Part shown: positions 25,373 to 33,481 of the stretch, piece by piece
How positions within the stretch are numbered: the stretch's first letter is position 1
Layout: each line of letters opens with the position of its first letter
Assembly: GCA_018666155.1 (NCBI GenBank)
Contig: JABJAH010000061.1
Coordinates: 1-64,000 of the forward strand
Origin: Rhodospirillaceae bacterium
Lineage (GTDB): Bacteria > Pseudomonadota > Alphaproteobacteria > Rhodospirillales > Rhodospirillaceae
DNA length: 64,000 nt
Direction: 5' to 3'
Notes under the pieces: model-generated
Database searches by the model: none
Told to the model about the DNA's origin: nothing
Seen by the model: only the letters and a program-made list of their open reading frames with translations
Made by a program: the position numbers and the translations under genes

Positions 25373-27355
25373 CTAGGCGACCTGGCTGACGTCGGAGTCG
25401 TCGTCCCCAGAATCCCCGTCGAGGAATGCATCCCAATCAAACACATCGTCGGTATCTGTGATGTTGAAGCTTTGTGCCCAGATTGGATCGACGGTTTGTT
25501 TATCGCTGGCGTCTTTCATTTGTCTTTCTGAGCGAATCAAATTGCGTTCAGTGACGGTCGCCATACGGCCTGCACCATGTTCGCCATAAACGGTCAATGC
25601 GGCGCGAAAGGCTTCCGATGATTGCCGCATGTATTCCCATTCCCCAGTGTGTTTCGCGAGGAGGAACAAAGCGGACCCAAGTGTATTTTGAATCGCGGCC
25701 CATTGCAGTGGTGCGGTATCGGGAGTGCGCACGTGGAGTGCGGCAACGCACGACCGCACGGAATGCTGCAGAACCGGTACGCTGCGAACATTATCACCAT
25801 AGACTTGAAGAATCTGGGCCAGCGTATTCATAATTTCTGACCAGCGAATCGGATGAGCGTATTTATCAAACACTTGCCGCGCGGCCTGGCATGACTGGAT
25901 GGCTTCGCGCAAAACGTCGTCGTCGCCTTCAGCCATGTCGATTTTGTAAAGTACGCAGCCAAGACGGTACTTCATCATTCCCCAATCGACAGCTTGATGA
26001 CGACGGGAAATGTGAACGAGTGATTTGCGATACGCGGTGGCCGTGTCTTTAAGTGTATCTATATCATTGTTGCGTTCGGCCACGATCTGCAACGTCAGGC
26101 CGAGCTGCTGATGTAGATGACCGAGCGCGCGCTTGTCGTCAGTCGGCGTGTGTTCAATAGCACCGCGCCATGCTTCGATGGCTGTATGATACCACGTCCG
26201 ATCACCGCTCAGCTGAGCAGCGATGGCGCCGACATTGCCGTAGCAAGCCAGCACGCTGGCTTGCTCGTGGCTTTCCATCGCCATTGACGGTTCGAGTCCC
26301 TGCGTCCGGCCCGCGCTCGCCAATGATGGCAAGGCTGACCGCAAGATGCGGCCCTGAGCGATGCTGCGCGGGTCAACCGCTGCAAGCACGACGGATCGAA
26401 TGAGTGGTGTCCATTCCGTATAAAAATCGACAGGAACCGTGAGGGCTTGATAGGGACGAAAGCGTCCCGGGCGTTCGCCGGGGCTTGAGGCTAGGGCAAC
26501 AAAACGAAGTTGGATCGAACGGCCGGTTTCGTCGACGAATGCCCAGACCAAAACATCTGCGTTCTTTTCAGCTAACCAGCGTCGGCCTTCACGCGTTGCG
26601 CGCGCAAGCGCATCATCATTGGGACCAGTCGGCGAGCTATCAGCAAGACCTGCAATCATCCGAGTGATATCGCGATCAACAGACTCGACTCGGACGCCCG
26701 GAATTTCGCTCAAGGCTTCAACGATCATGCGATGCTGCATGTCTTCATAATCGTCGTGTACTTTTGCAACCAAGATCGAAACATCTTCGGGCGTTGGCGC
26801 CTTGCGAGCTCTGCCGGGACGGCGGGTTGGGTCTTTGACCACTGCATCCACGATTCGCTCAAACAGATTAGGCTTGCGTTCACCAACCAGATTCGTAGGC
26901 ATCGCCCGGCCCATACCAGCCGGTCTTGTCGCTTTAGCAATCTCTGTCGATGAAGGTACGACGACCGGTAACCGTGCACCTTGGACTGCAGCCTTGATGG
27001 CGTCGCCTCTGGTCAACGGGTCATCGTTCTTACGCAGGGTCTTCGCAAGTTTGGACATCACCTTAAAGGCTGTGTCCGGTTCCATTTCGACGCGACGGAG
27101 GAATTCAGCTCGAGGAATTGCGTGCAACACCACGGCAGTTTTCGCTCGTGCTGAATTATGGCGAGGGCTCTTATCGAGAATTCCCATCTCACCAAACAGA
27201 TCGCCGTCAGACAAAGTCGCATGGATGGTTGAACCAGCATGTTCTCTGCCAAACAGTTCGACAGTTCCCTCGATGATTTCGTATGCCCAGCGGCTTTCTT
27301 CGCCCTCGACGTAAATTATGTCGCCAGCTTCAAATGATTTAGTAACGGTCTGCAC
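25373..27355 (-). CDS. Cyclic-nucleotide-binding-domain protein with TPR-like C-terminal half
   Basis: 660 residues, GTG start with GGAGG seven bases upstream. Residues 1-115 form a Crp-type nucleotide-binding domain (FEAGDIIYVEGEESRWAYEIIEGTVELFG and GDLFGEMGILDKSPRHNSARA). No DNA-binding domain follows. Residues about 165-330 are an alpha/beta region that may resemble the TolB/FlgO-type fold (GRRWLAEKNADVLVWAFVDETGRSIQLRFV). Residues about 370-620 are TPR-like repeats of about 50 residues with W..YRLGCVLY, W..IMNTLAQILQVYG and W..IQNTLGSALFLLA. The tail is very acidic. It is probably a cytoplasmic signalling scaffold driven by a nucleotide or a small ligand; function unknown. A sequence shared with the MarR gene's upstream region lies 169 bases before its start. 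Confidence 0.75.
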   Translation of the reverse strand: MQTVTKSFEAGDIIYVEGEESRWAYEIIEGTVELFGREHAGSTIHATLSDGDLFGEMGILDKSPRHNSARAKTAVVLHAIPRAEFLRRVEMEPDTAFKVMSKLAKTLRKNDDPLTRGDAIKAAVQGARLPVVVPSSTEIAKATRPAGMGRAMPTNLVGERKPNLFERIVDAVVKDPTRRPGRARKAPTPEDVSILVAKVHDDYEDMQHRMIVEALSEIPGVRVESVDRDITRMIAGLADSSPTGPNDDALARATREGRRWLAEKNADVLVWAFVDETGRSIQLRFVALASSPGERPGRFRPYQALTVPVDFYTEWTPLIRSVVLAAVDPRSIAQGRILRSALPSLASAGRTQGLEPSMAMESHEQASVLACYGNVGAIAAQLSGDRTWYHTAIEAWRGAIEHTPTDDKRALGHLHQQLGLTLQIVAERNNDIDTLKDTATAYRKSLVHISRRHQAVDWGMMKYRLGCVLYKIDMAEGDDDVLREAIQSCQAARQVFDKYAHPIRWSEIMNTLAQILQVYGDNVRSVPVLQHSVRSCVAALHVRTPDTAPLQWAAIQNTLGSALFLLAKHTGEWEYMRQSSEAFRAALTVYGEHGAGRMATVTERNLIRSERQMKDASDKQTVDPIWAQSFNITDTDDVFDWDAFLDGDSGDDDSDVSQVA

Positions 27356-27523
27356 CGCGTCGCCTCCAGAGTAAGGGGCACAGGGCCTCTTGGTGTGTGG
27401 CGACAGTCTTGTCCGGCGGCTCTTAACAAGCCCTTAAATGGACCTCACAGAATCTCAAAGAATTCAGTTTTTATCTTATGTCGTCACATCAAATGGGCCC
27501 TAGCAGCGCCCACCGACCATATA

Positions 27524-27536
27524 TATGTATATGCAT
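27524..27536. promoter_or_regulatory. MarR-box candidate, copy 1
   Basis: TATGTATATGCAT, identical to the copy at 28039-28051, within an AT-rich patch (27519-27540). It lies between the marR stop and the CNBD/TPR gene, upstream of the latter. Confidence 0.5.
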
Positions 27537-27566
27537 ATTAGGAGTGCGCCGGGCTGTTTTGACGCC

Positions 27567-28034
27567 TTAGACGATGTCCGATGGACCGAGCTGGGCCGCG
27601 GATTCCAAGGCCGGAAGGAGGGTCTGGACAACGCCGCTCCCGAGACGTTTGGCAACCTGACTCTGTGCCGTTTGCCATAGGGGCAGGGCGCGCTCCAAGG
27701 CGGCGCGACCTGAGTCCGTCAATGTGATCAATTTGACCCTGCGGTCCTGCTTATCAGGCATTTCAGAGATGAAGCCGCTCTTTATGAGTGGTTTGATGGT
27801 GCGGGACACGGTTGTCGAGTCGGTCACTAGCGCATCGGCCAGATCGCCGACTCGCAAGGGAGACCTGGCATTCACCACCATCAGAAGGCTAATCTGCGTG
27901 GTCCTTAGCCCGGTTGGCGCCAATATGTGATCGAAAACCTGCGTGATTGCGCGCGACGCTTTGCGGGCATGAAAACAGAGGCAAACCTCAACGGCTTGGG
28001 CGGCTAGTTCAGACGTTAGCTGACGATCATCCAT
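27567..28034 (-). CDS. MarR-family transcriptional regulator
   Basis: 155 residues. Winged-helix MarR fold: ILAPTGLRTTQISLLMVVNARSPLRVGDLADALVTDSTTVSRTIKPLIKSGFISEMPDKQDRRVKLITLTDSGRAAL, with the DxRxxxLxLT wing motif intact. It would be a ligand-responsive repressor. No Shine-Dalgarno sequence precedes the ATG at 28034; an AT-rich operator-like element sits directly there, so binding would block both promoter and start. A short helical protein gene lies upstream on the same strand and a CNBD/TPR gene downstream. A Cys-rich N-terminus (VEVCLCFHARK) might sense oxidants. Confidence 0.88.
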   Translation of the reverse strand: MDDRQLTSELAAQAVEVCLCFHARKASRAITQVFDHILAPTGLRTTQISLLMVVNARSPLRVGDLADALVTDSTTVSRTIKPLIKSGFISEMPDKQDRRVKLITLTDSGRAALERALPLWQTAQSQVAKRLGSGVVQTLLPALESAAQLGPSDIV

Positions 28035-28038
28035 ATAT

Positions 28039-28051
28039 TATGTATATGCAT
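28039..28051. promoter_or_regulatory. MarR-box candidate, copy 2
   Basis: TATGTATATGCAT, the same 13 bases as at 27524-27536, in an AT-rich stretch (28033-28057) that ends at the marR start codon. The position suggests autorepression. Confidence 0.55.
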
Positions 28052-28085
28052 GTATAATGGGGAATCTCAAGGATTCTCTACTTTT

Positions 28086-28346
28086 TTAGTGCTGAGCGTC
28101 TGATTCCTGCTTTATCGCCCCGGCATAGAGCCGGGCTGATTTGTCGCCATAGGTGGCCAAGACGAACGGGTTTCCATTGGCATCGGTTTCAAACGACATC
28201 TCTATGGTGCCCTTTTCGACCGCGGTGATGGTCTGGCTCTCATCTAACTCGAAGGCTTTTGCGATTCCCCCCATGAGGGCGCCAATCTCTTCGAACATCT
28301 CTCGTTGTTTGGTTTCTGACTCGTCGGGCACGAGGGTTTTCTCCAT
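28086..28346 (-). CDS. Small protein of unknown function
   Basis: 86 residues, ATG start. Acidic and mostly helical at the N-terminus (ETKQREMFEEIGALMGGIAKAFELDES), followed by strands (TITAVEKGTIEMSFETDANGNPFVLATYGDKSARLYAGAIKQE). No membrane segment, Cys or known motif. It precedes marR on the same strand with a 51-base gap that holds the AT-rich operator-like element, so it is not clearly in the marR operon. The 28347-28541 stretch upstream has no gene but a TATAAA at 28491 that could be a -10 for the divergent gene. Confidence 0.6.
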   Translation of the reverse strand: MEKTLVPDESETKQREMFEEIGALMGGIAKAFELDESQTITAVEKGTIEMSFETDANGNPFVLATYGDKSARLYAGAIKQESDAQH

Positions 28347-28541
28347 TCAAAGTTTGAAAGATACAGTGCATGACCATCGTCGGACTGTGCAAGACAGTGC
28401 GAGAGAGAAGAGAGTCTGTCATCTTCAGTCGATAGTCATTCGCTGAACGGACACTCTCTTAGGGTCGTTCGATTGCGATGGGGATCACGCTATAAAAGTA
28501 ATCAATGACATTTCTTTGACCATGCCGCCGTGGAGTCCCGT

Positions 28542-29315
28542 ATGCCTGCTATAGAAGCTTCCGATAGGGATGTAGACGTTCTTGGTCATCGCGCCAAGGT
28601 GGGCATTCTCGTTCCGGCGAGTAACACGATTGTCGAGCCTGAGATGGCAGCAATGCAGCTGCCGGGGGTTACCAATCACGTGTCACGCATGAGCCGTGTT
28701 AATCGGCCGGCACACGATCTCAAAAAGTACAAAGAATTCTTAGGTGCATCGGTTGAGATGGACGCCGCCATAGACGTTCTCACCGCATGTGAACCCGACA
28801 TAATTGTGCATGGGCATTCGGTCGATAGCCTCGCGAAGGGCGTGGCTGGTGCCAATGCCATGCAGGCCCACATGCAAACCTTGAGCGGGGGAATTCCCGT
28901 GATGTTACCCGCCCATGCCTTATTGAAGGCGTTGGACATTCTCGGTAAACCCAAAAACTTAGGCATTCTCACGCCATGGATGCCACCGGCCGACGAAGCG
29001 TGCACCGTTTTCTTCAATGAAGCCGGGTACAACGTCTTGGCGATCAAAGGATTGCAGCATCCCACGCCTCTTCATATTGCCACTGCTAAACCGGAGCTTC
29101 TGAACCAGGCGGTTGACGAGGTTAATGTTGATGGCGTGGACTGTATCATTAAGGTCGGCACGAACTCTTCCATGTCGTTTCTGGTCGAGGGCATGGAGGC
29201 TCGCTTGGGCAAACCCGTCCTTACCGTCAACGTCGTCACCTATTGGGCTGGGTTACGCCATTTGGGTATTGAAGATCGCCTCCGAGGCTTTGGCCAACTG
29301 GCCGCTAATTACTAA
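28542..29315 (+). CDS. Maleate isomerase / Asp-Glu racemase superfamily protein without catalytic Cys
   Basis: 257 residues from the ATG at 28542, preferred over a GTG at 28530 because GGAG lies six bases before it. The fold is that of maleate cis-trans isomerase and arylmalonate decarboxylase: GILVPASNTIVEPEM at the N-terminus, IIVHGHSVDSLAKG (residues 87-100) and IIKVGTNSSMSFLVEGMEARLGKPVLTVNVVTYW (202-235). In the family each of these two motifs carries a catalytic Cys; here the positions hold His92 and Gly206. The enzyme must therefore use different chemistry, or binds without turnover. It opens a likely operon of DUF1330, TRAP, RidA and hydrolase genes. Confidence 0.75.
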   Translation: MPAIEASDRDVDVLGHRAKVGILVPASNTIVEPEMAAMQLPGVTNHVSRMSRVNRPAHDLKKYKEFLGASVEMDAAIDVLTACEPDIIVHGHSVDSLAKGVAGANAMQAHMQTLSGGIPVMLPAHALLKALDILGKPKNLGILTPWMPPADEACTVFFNEAGYNVLAIKGLQHPTPLHIATAKPELLNQAVDEVNVDGVDCIIKVGTNSSMSFLVEGMEARLGKPVLTVNVVTYWAGLRHLGIEDRLRGFGQLAANY

Positions 29316-29363
29316 GCCTGCTAAACAGAGATCACGTTTCGGACTCAATGCGGAGGATGGTAG

Positions 29364-29660
29364 ATGCCGGCCTATCAAGTTGCCCTGGTGAAAGTCACCA
29401 ACCGCACACCTGGTTTTATGGAATACGTTGAAAAGTCGGCAGAGGCACTCGCCAAGCACGGCGCCGAATACGTGGTTCGAGGGCCTGCGAAAGCGGTTCT
29501 AGAGGGCGAATATCTTGAGGGACGTGCGGTCATTGTTTCGAAGTGGCCTTCGCTCGACGCGATCAGCGCTTTTTTTCACTCGGACGATTACCAATCGATA
29601 AAACCCCTCCGCGAGGGCTCGGGCGTGTACGATGTTGCGACCTACGAATCTGCTTCCTAA
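29364..29660 (+). CDS. DUF1330 family protein, copy 1
   Basis: 98 residues, ATG with GGAGG upstream. DUF1330 is a ferredoxin-like alpha/beta-barrel dimer family (EthD/ABM-like). The motifs here are HGAEYVVRGPAKAVLEGEYLEGRAVIVSKWPS and the closing YQSIKPLREGSGVYDVATYE. The role is unknown; some relatives are found in catabolic operons as small monooxygenase-like or binding proteins. It is followed after 31 bases by a close paralogue, both between the isomerase-like gene and dctP. Confidence 0.88.
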   Translation: MPAYQVALVKVTNRTPGFMEYVEKSAEALAKHGAEYVVRGPAKAVLEGEYLEGRAVIVSKWPSLDAISAFFHSDDYQSIKPLREGSGVYDVATYESAS

Positions 29661-29691
29661 TCTTTATAAACAATAACGATGGAGACGCTTT

Positions 29692-29988
29692 ATGGCTGGC
29701 TATGTCGTGGCTATTGCTCGGATCGACAAAATGACAGACGGACTAAAAGAATACATCGGTAAGGCCGCGGATTTATCCGCAGAGCATGGTGCCGAGTATG
29801 TTGTGCGTGGTCCTGCCAAAGAAGTCCTCGAAGGAGATTACCTGAACGGGCGCAGTGTGGTGGTTTCGAAGTTTGAAACCCTTGAGAAGGCGGAACCGTA
29901 CTATCATTCGGACGCCTATCAGAAAGACATCAAGCCGTTACGCGAAGGGTCCGGTGTTTATGACGTTGCAATCTTTGAGGGTCCGTAG
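29692..29988 (+). CDS. DUF1330 family protein, copy 2
   Basis: 98 residues, ATG with GGAGAC upstream. It matches copy 1 in length and in the blocks HGAEYVVRGPAKEVLEGDYLNGRSVVVSK and IKPLREGSGVYDVA, but differs in between, so it is an old tandem duplication. Conservation of both suggests a heterodimer or two different ligands. The dctP start codon follows one base after its stop, showing that the DUF1330 pair belongs to the transporter operon. Confidence 0.88.
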   Translation: MAGYVVAIARIDKMTDGLKEYIGKAADLSAEHGAEYVVRGPAKEVLEGDYLNGRSVVVSKFETLEKAEPYYHSDAYQKDIKPLREGSGVYDVAIFEGP

Positions 29989-29989
29989 A

Positions 29990-31021
29990 GTGAGTCGATT
30001 GATCGCCAAGGCGTTCGCGAGTGTAGCGCTTGCGTGCCTGTTTGTTACACCTTCGGTATCTGCCGACACGGTATGGAATGTCTCCCTATGGGGGAGCAGT
30101 CGGGCTGTCACGGTCTCCATTGAGCATCTGGCCAAAGAAATAGAGCGGCGAACAGATGGTGCGTTGCGGATGGTCATCCATTTCGGAGAAGCCATCTCAC
30201 CAGCACGTGAAAACATAGATGGTATTGCGCTTGGTGCCTTTGAGGCGGGACACATTTGTCCGTCTTATCATCCGGGTAAAACTCCAGCTCTATTGGCTAT
30301 GGAGCTTCCGTTTCTGCCCCTTAACGACATCCGGGTGGCTCACAAGGTTGCTTTAAAAACCCACACCCACCCAGTGATAGAGCGCGAACTAAAAAAGTTT
30401 AACGCGCGTGTTATGCAACACGTCATCGCGCCGCGTTACGAGTTCATGGGACGGGGCGCCCCACCAAAAGTCCTAACGGCATGGAAGGGTATGCGGGTCC
30501 GAGCTCCCGGTGCAATCGGCGAAGGGGTGCGTGCTTTGGGTGGGCGACCAACATCCGTTCCCGCGCCTGAAATATACACAAGCCTAGAGCGCCGCCTCTT
30601 TGATGCGGCGGCTCTTCCGTTCTCCTACCCCTTTGCCAGTTATCGTATCCACGAAGTGGCCGAGTGGTATACGTTCAACATGAATTTGGCGTTCCCCAGC
30701 TGTGTTGTTCTGGTTAGCCAGGATGCTTGGGCAGCCCTGTCAGATAATGAGCGTGCACTTATTGACGAAATCAATATCGAAGCACACGAACTTCAGTTCG
30801 AGGCCCTCGCGGATGCTGATACTGCGTGGATTCCCGAGTTTGATGCAGCCGGTCTTGAGCGAATTGTATACGACGAGACCGCTATCGAAGAATTCAAATC
30901 AAAAACATCCCGTCCGCTGTGGGATGAGTGGGTTAAGCGCAACAGTCGGCGCTTTCCTGCAGAGGACTACTTGAATTTTATTTTGGCTGAGGCGGCTATT
31001 GCCAACGCTGAGATGGAGTAA
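29990..31021 (+). CDS. TRAP transporter substrate-binding protein (DctP type)
   Basis: 343 residues from the GTG at 29990, one base after the preceding stop; this start gives a clean signal peptide (cut after VSA), unlike the longer open frame. DctP family features: WNVSLWGSSRAVTVSIEHLAKEIERRTDGALRMVIHFGEAISPARENIDGIALGAFEAGHICPSYHPGK, and the carboxylate-binding Arg region MRVRAPGAIGEGVRALGGRPTSVPAPEIYTSLERRLFDAAALPFSYPFASYRIHEVAEWYT. It captures an organic acid or related ligand in the periplasm for DctQM, which are encoded two genes later. Its ligand is unknown; the neighbours suggest a catabolic substrate. Confidence 0.88.
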   Translation: MSRLIAKAFASVALACLFVTPSVSADTVWNVSLWGSSRAVTVSIEHLAKEIERRTDGALRMVIHFGEAISPARENIDGIALGAFEAGHICPSYHPGKTPALLAMELPFLPLNDIRVAHKVALKTHTHPVIERELKKFNARVMQHVIAPRYEFMGRGAPPKVLTAWKGMRVRAPGAIGEGVRALGGRPTSVPAPEIYTSLERRLFDAAALPFSYPFASYRIHEVAEWYTFNMNLAFPSCVVLVSQDAWAALSDNERALIDEINIEAHELQFEALADADTAWIPEFDAAGLERIVYDETAIEEFKSKTSRPLWDEWVKRNSRRFPAEDYLNFILAEAAIANAEME

Positions 31022-31024
31022 GAA

Positions 31025-31420
31025 ATGGGGCTGCGTGTGATTGGGTCGATCGGGTCTCTTCCCGATGGTTCATCCAATCCCATCAGTCCAGCAGTTCGGG
31101 CGGGTGATTTTATTTTCATTTCCGGTCTGATGCCTAAAGGTGCAGACGGCCAAATGATTGATGGAGATATCGTTGCTCAAACGGCGGTGGTGATGGACCG
31201 TCTGTCCGGCGTGCTAAAAAGTGCCGAATGTGATTTTTCTGATGTCGTGAAATGTATGGTCTGGCTGACCAACGCCGATGACTTTAAGGCCTTTAACGTT
31301 ACCTATGCGTCTTATTTTGACGGCGAACCTCCGGCGCGTTCTGCTGTGAGGTCTGATCTCTTACTTCCCGGCGCCCGGCTCGAGTTGGAAGCGATTTGCT
31401 ACAAACCATTGACCGCCTGA
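31025..31420 (+). CDS. RidA (YjgF/UK114) family protein
   Basis: 131 residues, ATG start three bases after dctP. RidA pattern: ISPAVRAGDFIFISGLMP, VVKCMVWLTNADDFKAFNVTYASYF, and the active-site Arg in PPARSAVRSDLLLPGARLELEAICY. Members hydrolyse reactive enamines/imines or aminoacrylate-type intermediates, or bind them. Placed inside a TRAP uptake operon it most likely deals with an intermediate of the imported compound's breakdown. The trimeric fold is expected. Confidence 0.9.
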   Translation: MGLRVIGSIGSLPDGSSNPISPAVRAGDFIFISGLMPKGADGQMIDGDIVAQTAVVMDRLSGVLKSAECDFSDVVKCMVWLTNADDFKAFNVTYASYFDGEPPARSAVRSDLLLPGARLELEAICYKPLTA

Positions 31421-31494
31421 TCGAAGCGGGTATCGATGGCTGCACCATGTAGGGTAGGGTCCCCTCAACTATTTGCATCATAAGGTTTGCTTCG

Positions 31495-32130
31495 TTGTCG
31501 CAAGAAAAGTCGACCCCTATTCTTTTGGCTCGCCTGCATACGGCTTGGTCCCGCATCGAAGACGTATGCGCAGGTATCGCCGGGTTGCTGATCGCGATGG
31601 CTATGATGCTAACAGTGGCCGAAGTGCTCAGCCGCAAACTGTTGAATGCACCTCTGCCAGGCATCATCGATACGTTTAATCTAGGCATGGCGGCCGTCGC
31701 TTTTCTCGGTGCAGCACAATGTCAGAGAATGGGCGGCCACATTCGGATGGAATTGTTTGTCCGGCGTCTTTCGGGACGCACTCTATGGTGCGTTGAATCG
31801 GTGATGACCCTGATTGCGCTCGGATTTGTGTCTGCTGTTGGCTTGGCCAGCGCTAAAGGGGTGGTGCGGGCGCATCAAATTGGCGATTCCACAATGGATT
31901 TACTCCTCCCTGTCTGGCCATCTAAAGCGCTGATCACTCTCGCGTTGGCTGTGCTCGCCGTGCGTCTAGCCTTGCAGTTTTTTGATTCCCTGCGGTTGAT
32001 TGTAACGCCCGATGCGGAGCCAATTGCTGCGTTGCCGGTGTTCTCGGTCGAAGATCATGCGCGCGAAGAAATCGAAGACGTCATCGGCAAGATCGAGACA
32101 AAAGACCTTGATCGCGGGGCGGGGGCATGA
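31495..32130 (+). CDS. TRAP transporter small permease (DctQ type)
   Basis: 211 residues, TTG start with AAGG upstream; the region 31421-31494 has no other start with a better site. Four membrane helices (IEDVCAGIAGLLIAMAMMLTVAEVLSR, LGMAAVAFLGAAQCQRMGGHIRMELFV, VMTLIALGFVSAVGLASAKG, ALITLALAVLAVRLALQFF) and the family's GGHIRMEL motif. A 40-residue charged cytoplasmic tail follows. The stop overlaps the dctM ATG (ATGA). Confidence 0.88.
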   Translation: MSQEKSTPILLARLHTAWSRIEDVCAGIAGLLIAMAMMLTVAEVLSRKLLNAPLPGIIDTFNLGMAAVAFLGAAQCQRMGGHIRMELFVRRLSGRTLWCVESVMTLIALGFVSAVGLASAKGVVRAHQIGDSTMDLLLPVWPSKALITLALAVLAVRLALQFFDSLRLIVTPDAEPIAALPVFSVEDHAREEIEDVIGKIETKDLDRGAGA

Positions 32131-33449
32131 CCGTGGATCCGTTCTTTTCCGGTGTGATCGCAGTATTGATATTGGTCGTTCTTGTGGTCGCGGGAATGCG
32201 GGTTGCGTGGGCGGCGGGTGTTGTTGGTCTTGGCGGTTTAGTTACCTTACGTGGCTGGGACCCGGCGGTCGGCCTTACGGGGCTGCTCACCTATGCCGAG
32301 ACAGCGCGATACTCTTTATCAGTTCTACCCATGTTTATTCTGATCGGTCTTCTCGCTTTTCATGCGGGATTAACTCAACGCGCTTTCGCTGCGGCCCGAG
32401 CGTGGGCTGGACGGTTGCCCGGCGGATTAGCGGTCGCCACGGTTTTTGCCACCGCAGGTTTTGCCGCCGTGTCTGGCGCGAGCACGGCGACGGCAGCGGT
32501 CTTCACCCGCGTATCTGTGCCCGAAATGTTGAAGGCTGGGTACGACCCACGTTTGGCCGCGGGCGTTGTCGCGGCGGGCGGAACGCTTGCTTCCTTAATT
32601 CCGCCTAGCGCAATTCTCGTGCTTTACGGGATCATCGTTGAAGAGTCGGTGGGCGCACTTTTGCTCGCCGGGTTCGTTCCGGGAATTCTGTCAGCTTTTC
32701 TCTACGCTGCCTTTATCGTGTTGCGGGTTAAAATATCTCCTGAGCTTGGTCCGGCGACAACGGAAGCCGTCCCGATGCTCGAGAAGTTCAGGGCGTTGGG
32801 AAAGGCCTGGGGCCTTCTTGCTGTCATCGGCGTCGTTGTCGTTGGTTTGTACACGGGATGGATGACTCCAACCGAAGTTGGTGGAGTCGGGGCGGCTCTT
32901 GTGTTGATTATGGCGCTCGCAAACCGCGACACCCACAAGAAGCAAATTATAGAAGCGTTTATCGACACCGCCAGATTAACGGCGATGATCTTGGCTATCG
33001 TCTGGTGCGTTTTGGTGTTTGTCCGGTTTCTCGGTTTTACCGGGTTGCCTGGAATGCTTGCCGATTGGATTGGCAATCTCGACGTGCCGCGGCTGGTCAT
33101 TCTGCTCGCGATTCTAGCCACTTATATGATTCTGGGTATGTTTCTCGACGGCCTCGGCATGCTGCTGCTCACCATGCCCGTGGTATACCCGGTGATCATT
33201 TCTCTCGGATACGATCCGATCTGGTTCGGTATTCTGGTCGTCAAAATGATCGAGATCGGCCTTGTCACCCCGCCGATCGGCCTCAATTGTTTTATCGTGA
33301 ATGGCGTCAGGCCAGACATTAGTCTGGAAACTGTATTCCGCGGTGTTGGCCCATTTGTGATCATGGATTTGCTCACAGTTGGCATCTTGATCGCATGGCC
33401 TGACATCGTATTGTGGCTGCCACGCACAATGAATATGGGTGGCTACTAA
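32127..33449 (+). CDS. TRAP transporter large permease (DctM type)
   Basis: 440 residues with about 12 membrane segments. DctM landmarks: SVLPMFILIGLLAFHAGLTQRAFAAARAWAGRLPGGLAVATVFATAGFAAVSGASTATAAVFTRVSVPEMLKAGYDPRLAAGVVAAGGTLASLIPPSAILVLYG in the N-terminal half and PPIGLNCFIVNGV near the C-terminus, where the second Na-site loop lies. It drives Na-coupled import together with DctQ and DctP. It is the translocating unit of the operon's transporter. Confidence 0.92.
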   Translation: MTVDPFFSGVIAVLILVVLVVAGMRVAWAAGVVGLGGLVTLRGWDPAVGLTGLLTYAETARYSLSVLPMFILIGLLAFHAGLTQRAFAAARAWAGRLPGGLAVATVFATAGFAAVSGASTATAAVFTRVSVPEMLKAGYDPRLAAGVVAAGGTLASLIPPSAILVLYGIIVEESVGALLLAGFVPGILSAFLYAAFIVLRVKISPELGPATTEAVPMLEKFRALGKAWGLLAVIGVVVVGLYTGWMTPTEVGGVGAALVLIMALANRDTHKKQIIEAFIDTARLTAMILAIVWCVLVFVRFLGFTGLPGMLADWIGNLDVPRLVILLAILATYMILGMFLDGLGMLLLTMPVVYPVIISLGYDPIWFGILVVKMIEIGLVTPPIGLNCFIVNGVRPDISLETVFRGVGPFVIMDLLTVGILIAWPDIVLWLPRTMNMGGY

Positions 33450-33481
33450 GAGGCACCGACCGACTATAGGCTCACGGGAAA

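Noticed and set aside
26280..26310. tRNA T-loop-like sequence (GGTTCGAGTCC)
   Set aside because: Falls inside the CNBD/TPR coding region and no cloverleaf arms could be fitted around it.
28473..28496. TTGCGA and TATAAA as a promoter for the isomerase-like gene
   Set aside because: The spacer is only 12 bases; TATAAA alone may still be a -10.
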